From contig WRAZ01000001.1 of NCBI GenBank assembly GCA_009779925.1, positions 124,001 to 188,000 of the forward strand: a stretch of 64,000 nucleotides of DNA, given 5' to 3'. The DNA comes from Chitinivibrionia bacterium (GTDB lineage: Bacteria; Fibrobacterota; Chitinivibrionia; Chitinivibrionales; Chitinivibrionaceae). The notes below the pieces were generated by a model, which was not told where the DNA came from, searched no databases, and worked only from the letters and a program-made list of their open reading frames with translations. The number at the start of each line of letters is the position of its first letter. Within the stretch, counting starts at the first letter, position 1. The position numbers and the translations under genes are program-made. Below, piece after piece: positions 59,661-64,000 of the stretch.

Positions 59661-61361
59661 TCACTCCGATAGTTTCGGGTCTATCCAAATATCGTCCGAC
59701 AATTTAACTACAATAAAGTCCTGTGCGCGTTTCATAAATCCTTGCTTAGGATAAGCAGGCATAAACGCCGCTATTTCACGTGCTTGAACTATCTGTTCTT
59801 GGCTTGGACGGTTGAAATGGAAGCCCAAAGAACTCATAAAACCTAATCCGCGAATCGCTGTGCCGTTAAACAAAAAATCCCATTCAAACAGAGAATGTCC
59901 CATTGTTTCTCCTTGCAAAAAACTTCTCTGTGGAAATCGTAATGCGGTTTGGTATCTGCCGACTAGAACGACTGGGAGACTTTTTTCTTCCGGCTGAATT
60001 TGTATAATAAGGTCGTTGAGTTTATTCGCGAGGCGGACATCGTCGTTATAGCGCACGTGGTCGGAAAAAAATAGCCGAGAAGTTGTTTGTGCTTGATAAA
60101 GAGCGGCAATCAAAGCAAAACTGATAATAATGGCGGCGAAAGGTTTTTTGTGAGATCTTATAAGATAGAAAAACATAAATGCATATGCAAACGGTAAAGC
60201 ATACAATGCTCTGGTTACGGGAGGATTACCTCCCATAATTGTCAATAATATTATGCTTAAAGGGACGCCTATGCCTGCAAGTACATACAAAAACTTTCGC
60301 CCATTTGGAATTGCTTTTCGCATAACCTCAATAGCTTTTACAAGAAAAAGCACAGTAAGCGGTAATAAGAGGAAAGTTCTAACTGCTACAGGTGTATTTT
60401 CAGGTGATAGAAAAATTTCCGCACCCTGTATGCCTGTTCTAAAAAAAGGAGCAATGACAGACGGAGGAACAATCCGTTGTAAAACAGTAGTATGACCGAC
60501 AAAAACATCATAAGTCCAAATTAAAACAGCCATAATATTCGTGGTAATAGGTTTCCTGCCCCATTGGTTCATATTATCGAAGTAATCTGCTTTTTCTATG
60601 CCGAAAGCGATAGGGATAACAATTCTGTCAATAAGCGAATAAACCGCCATTGCAGCGACCAATACGGCAAAGAACTTTATGCACAAATTTCGATAGACCT
60701 TTGGCTCATAGTTTGATCGCTCCTGCAAAAGCAAAAAGAAAGCAAATACTCCGCCGCAAAATAGCGGAACTATCGCCTGATATACGGAAGTCATAAAGAT
60801 AAGTAAAACAAAAGCGCTGACAATTAAGCGTTTTTCGTTATTAAGAAATCCCTTGTAAAAAAAGTAAATAACATACGGGCACAAAGCAACAATAAGTGCA
60901 TTTTCTGCCGCTTGGAACACAAAATAAAATTGCTCCGCCCAAACAGGCATAGTCATAAGAACAAGAGCAAATGGAATTAGTTTATTGTTTCTACCTGTGT
61001 TTCCGTCGAAAATAGCAATGATATAAGACCACGAAATTGCGAAAAACCATATCAAACAAAATCCTACAAAAAAACCGGTAAAAGGATTAAATTCGTTGAA
61101 ATTCCAAATATTTGACAAAAAAACTAAGCCAAATCGTCCTATTCCGACACAAAACCTGAATACTCCTTCTCTGTTTACTAAAACTGCTTCGGTGTCAATG
61201 CCGATATTATACCAAAACAACTTTGCTCCGTAAGTAAAAAACAGGGCGAAAGTTACGGCAATAATCAGCGGCAAATTGTTTTTGCAGAAATTGCAAAATC
61301 CTGCAATACTTACATTTTCCAAGTCGAAAAGTTTGACTGCGGTCACTTCTTTACGTTTCAT
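59661..61361 (-). CDS. GtrII-like membrane glucosyltransferase (PF14264)
   Basis: 566 residues with about 11-12 membrane helices. GIDTEAVLVNREGVFRFCVG and GRFGLVF near the N-terminus match the periplasmic acidic loop of GtrII-type O-antigen glucosyltransferases, which transfer a sugar from a lipid carrier in the periplasm. Later helices: LIIAVTFALFFTYGAKLFWY, IPFALVLMTMPVWAEQFYFV. The C-terminal ~100 residues are soluble. AAAGGAAAG precedes ATG 61361. It heads away from an HAD/SDR/methyltransferase group, so sugar modification of surface glycan is likely. Confidence 0.8.
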   Translation of the reverse strand: MKRKEVTAVKLFDLENVSIAGFCNFCKNNLPLIIAVTFALFFTYGAKLFWYNIGIDTEAVLVNREGVFRFCVGIGRFGLVFLSNIWNFNEFNPFTGFFVGFCLIWFFAISWSYIIAIFDGNTGRNNKLIPFALVLMTMPVWAEQFYFVFQAAENALIVALCPYVIYFFYKGFLNNEKRLIVSAFVLLIFMTSVYQAIVPLFCGGVFAFFLLLQERSNYEPKVYRNLCIKFFAVLVAAMAVYSLIDRIVIPIAFGIEKADYFDNMNQWGRKPITTNIMAVLIWTYDVFVGHTTVLQRIVPPSVIAPFFRTGIQGAEIFLSPENTPVAVRTFLLLPLTVLFLVKAIEVMRKAIPNGRKFLYVLAGIGVPLSIILLTIMGGNPPVTRALYALPFAYAFMFFYLIRSHKKPFAAIIISFALIAALYQAQTTSRLFFSDHVRYNDDVRLANKLNDLIIQIQPEEKSLPVVLVGRYQTALRFPQRSFLQGETMGHSLFEWDFLFNGTAIRGLGFMSSLGFHFNRPSQEQIVQAREIAAFMPAYPKQGFMKRAQDFIVVKLSDDIWIDPKLSE

Positions 61362-61404
61362 TTTTCTTTCCTTTCATTTATAAGAAAAACCATTCAATAA
61401 ATCT

Positions 61405-62010
61405 TCAATTCCGATTAAATTTTTTGTAGAATCCATCGTCTGCGAATTCTAACAACTCTTTATCGCCTCGACTGTCGCCGTAAGCAATTAGTTTGTAATC
61501 GCCTCTTTGAGGGAATTTTTCCAAAAAACGATTTACTTTTTCTTGTCCATAGCAATTTTTTGTCAGAAATTTTCCAGAGAGTAGTCCGTTTTTGCCTGTT
61601 TCTATTTTTGTTGCCAAAACTATGTCAATTCCCATTTTGTTCGCCCAAGGTTTTATCCAGTTTTCAACAGACGCGCTGATAATTATGATTGTATCGCCGC
61701 ATTTTTTGTGTGAAATTATGGCTTCGGTTGCTTCGGGATATAATATTTTGTCTGCAATCGCGCAAAACTCGGCGCACCATTCATTAAATTTTTCGATATG
61801 AATGCCTTTATACAGATATGAAAACAAGGTCTGTTTTACTTTCCGATTCGGCAATAATTTTAACTTCATTGCGACAAGTAAAGGCGAAAAAAGAAACATA
61901 ACGAAGTAAAACCCAAAATGTCCTTTTGTGAACTTAATAAATTCAAGCAAAGTGTCTTTTCGGGTAATAGTGCCATCAAAATCAAAGGCGGCAATAGTTT
62001 CTTTTTTCAT
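61405..62010 (-). CDS. HAD-IB family phosphatase
   Basis: 201 residues. HAD motifs in order: DFDGT (motif I, near residue 10), ISAS (motif II), a Lys-rich segment, and GDSRGDKELLEF (motif III/IV). A hydrophobic helical patch (FYFVMFLFSPLLVAMKL) marks the IB cap. Similar to phosphoserine-phosphatase-like proteins that accompany polysaccharide genes. ATGA overlap with the SDR gene. Confidence 0.85.
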   Translation of the reverse strand: MKKETIAAFDFDGTITRKDTLLEFIKFTKGHFGFYFVMFLFSPLLVAMKLKLLPNRKVKQTLFSYLYKGIHIEKFNEWCAEFCAIADKILYPEATEAIISHKKCGDTIIIISASVENWIKPWANKMGIDIVLATKIETGKNGLLSGKFLTKNCYGQEKVNRFLEKFPQRGDYKLIAYGDSRGDKELLEFADDGFYKKFNRN

Positions 62011-62981
62011 ATACTCACACCCTTTTTATATATGTGATATGCCTGTTTTATCATATCCGCATCATTGAACTTTGGCGTCCAATTCAAATCTTTTTCGGTA
62101 TCGGAAATATCAAGAACGTATTCTTCGTCGGCTATCATAAATTGCTCTTTATACATAATTGTCAATCCGACAGCGTCGAATATGCTTAACGCAAATTTAA
62201 CCAATTTTTCGGGTGTGGGAATTACGATTGATTTTGAGCCAGCCGAGCCAATAACTGATTTTAGCAAATCTTTAACGTTAGGCGATTCTTTGGAGCCGAG
62301 ATTGTATTCCTTGTTCGGCAAATTCCTGTCTAAAGCGCAAATTGCCGCCGAAACACAGTCAAATACGGAAATCATTTGATAATGATTTTTTCCGCTTCCT
62401 ATTGTGGGAACGGGCAATCCCATATCGATGAGTTTGAATAATTTCACAAGAATGCCTAAACGCCCGGGACCATTAATCATTCTCGGTCGCATAATTGTAA
62501 TATTCATTCCTTTTTCTCTGTATTTTCGGCAGATTTCTTCCGCTGCTTTTTTACTTTGCCCATAAGGACCAAATGGAAGTTGCGGGTGTTGAGTATTAAC
62601 AGGCAAATAAAGCGGTTTGCCGTAAGTCATATCGGTAGTAAAGATTAAAAAATTCCGACAACCTTTTTCGTATATTGTCTCCAAAATATTTTCTGTTCCG
62701 ACCGCATTTACACTAAAAAAATATTCTTTCCTGTTGCGAGGAACTTTTGTGTGATATTGGTTTGCCGCTAAATTTATAACGACATCTTCCTTTGATATGG
62801 ACAATTTTTGAATGTTTTCAATGCGTCGAATGTCCACTTGACAATACTCGCAAGAAGCATTTATTGCATTGTTAAGTTTTTCTTGCAAATCGCAAACGAC
62901 TACTTTTTTATCTAACGTTAATAATTCGTTAGCTAAATATTGTCCAACAAAACCGTTTCCGCCAAAAATGTAATGTTTCAT
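62007..62981 (-). CDS. NAD-dependent epimerase/dehydratase (extended SDR)
   Basis: 324 residues. Nucleotide-binding motif GGNGFVGQYLANEL at the N-terminus, VVINLAANQYHTKVPRN, TDMTYGKP, and the catalytic YGQSK (YxxxK). The C-terminal substrate part (YNLGSKESPNVKDLLKSVIG) resembles nucleotide-sugar epimerases. AAAGGAG before ATG 62981. Overlaps the HAD gene. Confidence 0.88.
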   Translation of the reverse strand: MKHYIFGGNGFVGQYLANELLTLDKKVVVCDLQEKLNNAINASCEYCQVDIRRIENIQKLSISKEDVVINLAANQYHTKVPRNRKEYFFSVNAVGTENILETIYEKGCRNFLIFTTDMTYGKPLYLPVNTQHPQLPFGPYGQSKKAAEEICRKYREKGMNITIMRPRMINGPGRLGILVKLFKLIDMGLPVPTIGSGKNHYQMISVFDCVSAAICALDRNLPNKEYNLGSKESPNVKDLLKSVIGSAGSKSIVIPTPEKLVKFALSIFDAVGLTIMYKEQFMIADEEYVLDISDTEKDLNWTPKFNDADMIKQAYHIYKKGVSI

Positions 62982-62983
62982 AT

Positions 62984-63730
62984 TTAGCTCTCTCCTTTAT
63001 TTTTAGTTTTTTGAGCGATAACCACATATTGCGCGCCTAATGGCAACCAAAATAAAAAGCACTCAATAAACTCAACAAATTTATTTCTCAAAGGCGAAAA
63101 ATATGTATATCTTAAGCTAACACTATCTTTGTTTAGCACTATATCTTTGTCTTTGACGCTTGTTTCGTAAAACCTATTTAACAATATGCGTTTGCAATAT
63201 TTTGAACTGAGCATTGTAGCGTTTTCGTCTATTTTAGTTCTTTTAACAAACTGGTTTGTTATCGGATTTTTCATATTGTGCTCAAATATGACAAGCATTC
63301 CGTCTTCCGACAAAATATTATATAAACCGTTTAACCACGTTTCGTGTTCGTCTTGCGGAATATGGTGCATAACCGTATTTATGATTATACAATCTATTTT
63401 TCCGTATTTTTGCAAATCGGTTGTATTTTCCACAACCATAAAATCGCAATAAGGATGACTTTTTTTTGCTGTTTCTATTGAATCGGAAGAAATATCACAG
63501 CCATGCAATTTAGTTTCTTTGAATTTTTCATGTAAATACGGTATAAGCGACCCAATACCGCAACCGAAATCTAAAATAGTTTTGGGTGCAATTTTCAAAA
63601 GATTTTTCAAATAATTCGCTTTGTAAACAAACGCAGTATCTCTGTATTTGCCGAATTTTCCCAAATCTTGCACAATTGTTTCGTTGTAGTCCTCTACAAA
63701 TTTGTCAAACTCCGCTTTTTCTTTCGCCAT
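62984..63730 (-). CDS. Class I SAM-dependent methyltransferase
   Basis: 248 residues. Motif I ILDFGCGIGSLIPYL, motif II KLHGCDISSDSIETAK, IDCIIINTVMHHIPQDEHET, LSEDGMLVIFEHN. The C-terminus has a hydrophobic segment (FIECFLFWLPLGAQYVVIAQ), perhaps membrane associated. It starts after AAAGGGG and its stop is two bases from the SDR gene start. Acceptor unknown; context suggests a lipid-linked or glycan substrate. Confidence 0.85.
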   Translation of the reverse strand: MAKEKAEFDKFVEDYNETIVQDLGKFGKYRDTAFVYKANYLKNLLKIAPKTILDFGCGIGSLIPYLHEKFKETKLHGCDISSDSIETAKKSHPYCDFMVVENTTDLQKYGKIDCIIINTVMHHIPQDEHETWLNGLYNILSEDGMLVIFEHNMKNPITNQFVKRTKIDENATMLSSKYCKRILLNRFYETSVKDKDIVLNKDSVSLRYTYFSPLRNKFVEFIECFLFWLPLGAQYVVIAQKTKNKGES

Positions 63731-63742
63731 AACAACCCCTTT

Positions 63743-64000
63743 CTAACTCCTCGAAATTAAATAAACACCTATGCACACTACCAAAATTCCTATTGTGCGC
63801 AACAAACTTACATTTTCATTGAACAGAAAATATCCCGCTACCGCCACGACAACAAATCCTAAACTTTGAAACGGAAGCGCATAACTTACTTCGACCCTTG
63901 AAAGAGCTGCCATCCAGACGAAAATACCTATTGCATAGCAGAACATTGCCGCCCAAAGGAACGGATTTGTCGCCATTGGAACGAACGATTGCACTGCATT
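63743..64000 (-). CDS. DMT/SMR-type small transporter (5' end beyond window edge)
   Basis: Open to the right edge, so the N-terminus is missing; a GTG at 63994 is probably not the start. Three hydrophobic helices are seen: FLWAAMFCYAIGIFVWMAAL, VEVSYALPFQSLGFVVVAV and TIGILVVCIGVYLI, with AGYFLFNENVS between the last two. This is the last part of an EamA/SMR protein, close to the ArnE/ArnF-like flippase type that moves lipid-linked sugars. It precedes the methyltransferase gene. Confidence 0.75.
   Translation of the reverse strand, partial: NAVQSFVPMATNPFLWAAMFCYAIGIFVWMAALSRVEVSYALPFQSLGFVVVAVAGYFLFNENVSLLRTIGILVVCIGVYLISRS

Noticed and set aside
1-64000. tRNA, rRNA, prophage and intact insertion sequences
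   Set aside because: None recognised on either strand by eye; a tRNA or IS search tool could still find a short or degenerate one.

Overview
The window is a contiguous, gene-dense stretch of a Gram-negative, didermic bacterium with no phage, rRNA, tRNA or intact insertion sequence that I can see. Four things suggest Fibrobacterota (Fibrobacter/Fibromonas-like) or a close relative: two secreted proteins end in a T9SS-like C-terminal sorting/carbohydrate-associated domain, EF-G looks like the spdEFG1 type, there are many short outer-membrane and lipoprotein genes, and ribosome sites are AAGGAG-like with frequent TTG/GTG starts. This placement is inference from gene content only.

Layout. 1-3.9 kb (minus): ftsH (cut by the left edge), tatD and rodZ, a cell-envelope housekeeping operon with a TAATG overlap. 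4.1-6.3 kb (minus): a PlpD-like patatin/Omp85 protein. 6.4-10.7 kb: type IV pilus motor genes, pilB (+) converging on pilC-pilT (-) through a shared terminator; PilB carries two MshEN-like repeats. 10.8-14.0 kb (minus): a three-gene overlapping envelope operon (NodB-like protein, coiled-coil/barrel protein, FN3-like lipoprotein). 14.0-14.6 kb: a long divergent intergenic region with hairpins, an AG microsatellite and a long-range inverted repeat. 14.6-16.9 kb (+): two tiny membrane proteins, a barrel protein and an S41 lipoprotein. 16.9-21.9 kb (minus): a very large M6-peptidase-like secreted protein whose zinc motif is gone, and a thioredoxin-DsbD/CcdA-like protein. 22-25.8 kb (+): a periplasmic coiled-coil protein, a stand-alone IMP cyclohydrolase and topA. 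25.9-27.4 kb (minus): a hipBA toxin-antitoxin module, followed by a relic of the topA zinc ribbon. 27.6-31.3 kb: an orphan ZnuA-like protein, rpmB, a TonB-domain protein and a modular secreted protein. 31.5-33.3 kb (+): typA/bipA.

33.3-51.35 kb is a surface-glycan island, visibly AT-richer than its surroundings. It opens with a 33-bp-period repeat array and a decayed AAA/DUF4143 ATPase. It then holds about fourteen glycosyltransferase, methyltransferase and sugar-nucleotide genes (WecE-type aminotransferase plus GNAT acetyltransferase, WbsX, DUF4422, GT61, GT2, and three GT32/PF05704-like genes with a fourth copy decayed). One GT32-like gene has acquired a winged-helix DNA-binding domain at its C terminus. 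51.35-59.5 kb returns to housekeeping and envelope genes: argJ, a LysM protein, slyX, a five-module repeat lipoprotein, a TIM-barrel protein and fusA. 59.6 kb to the right edge (minus) is a second glycan segment: GtrII-like glucosyltransferase, HAD phosphatase, SDR epimerase, methyltransferase, and a DMT/SMR transporter cut by the edge.

Two large secreted proteins (M6-like and NodB-like) keep the fold signatures but lack most catalytic residues. The clearest candidates for new biology are the glycosyltransferase-HTH fusion, the two pseudoenzymes, the 33-bp-period repeat array, the topA relic beside hipBA, and the unexplained 14.0-14.6 kb region.
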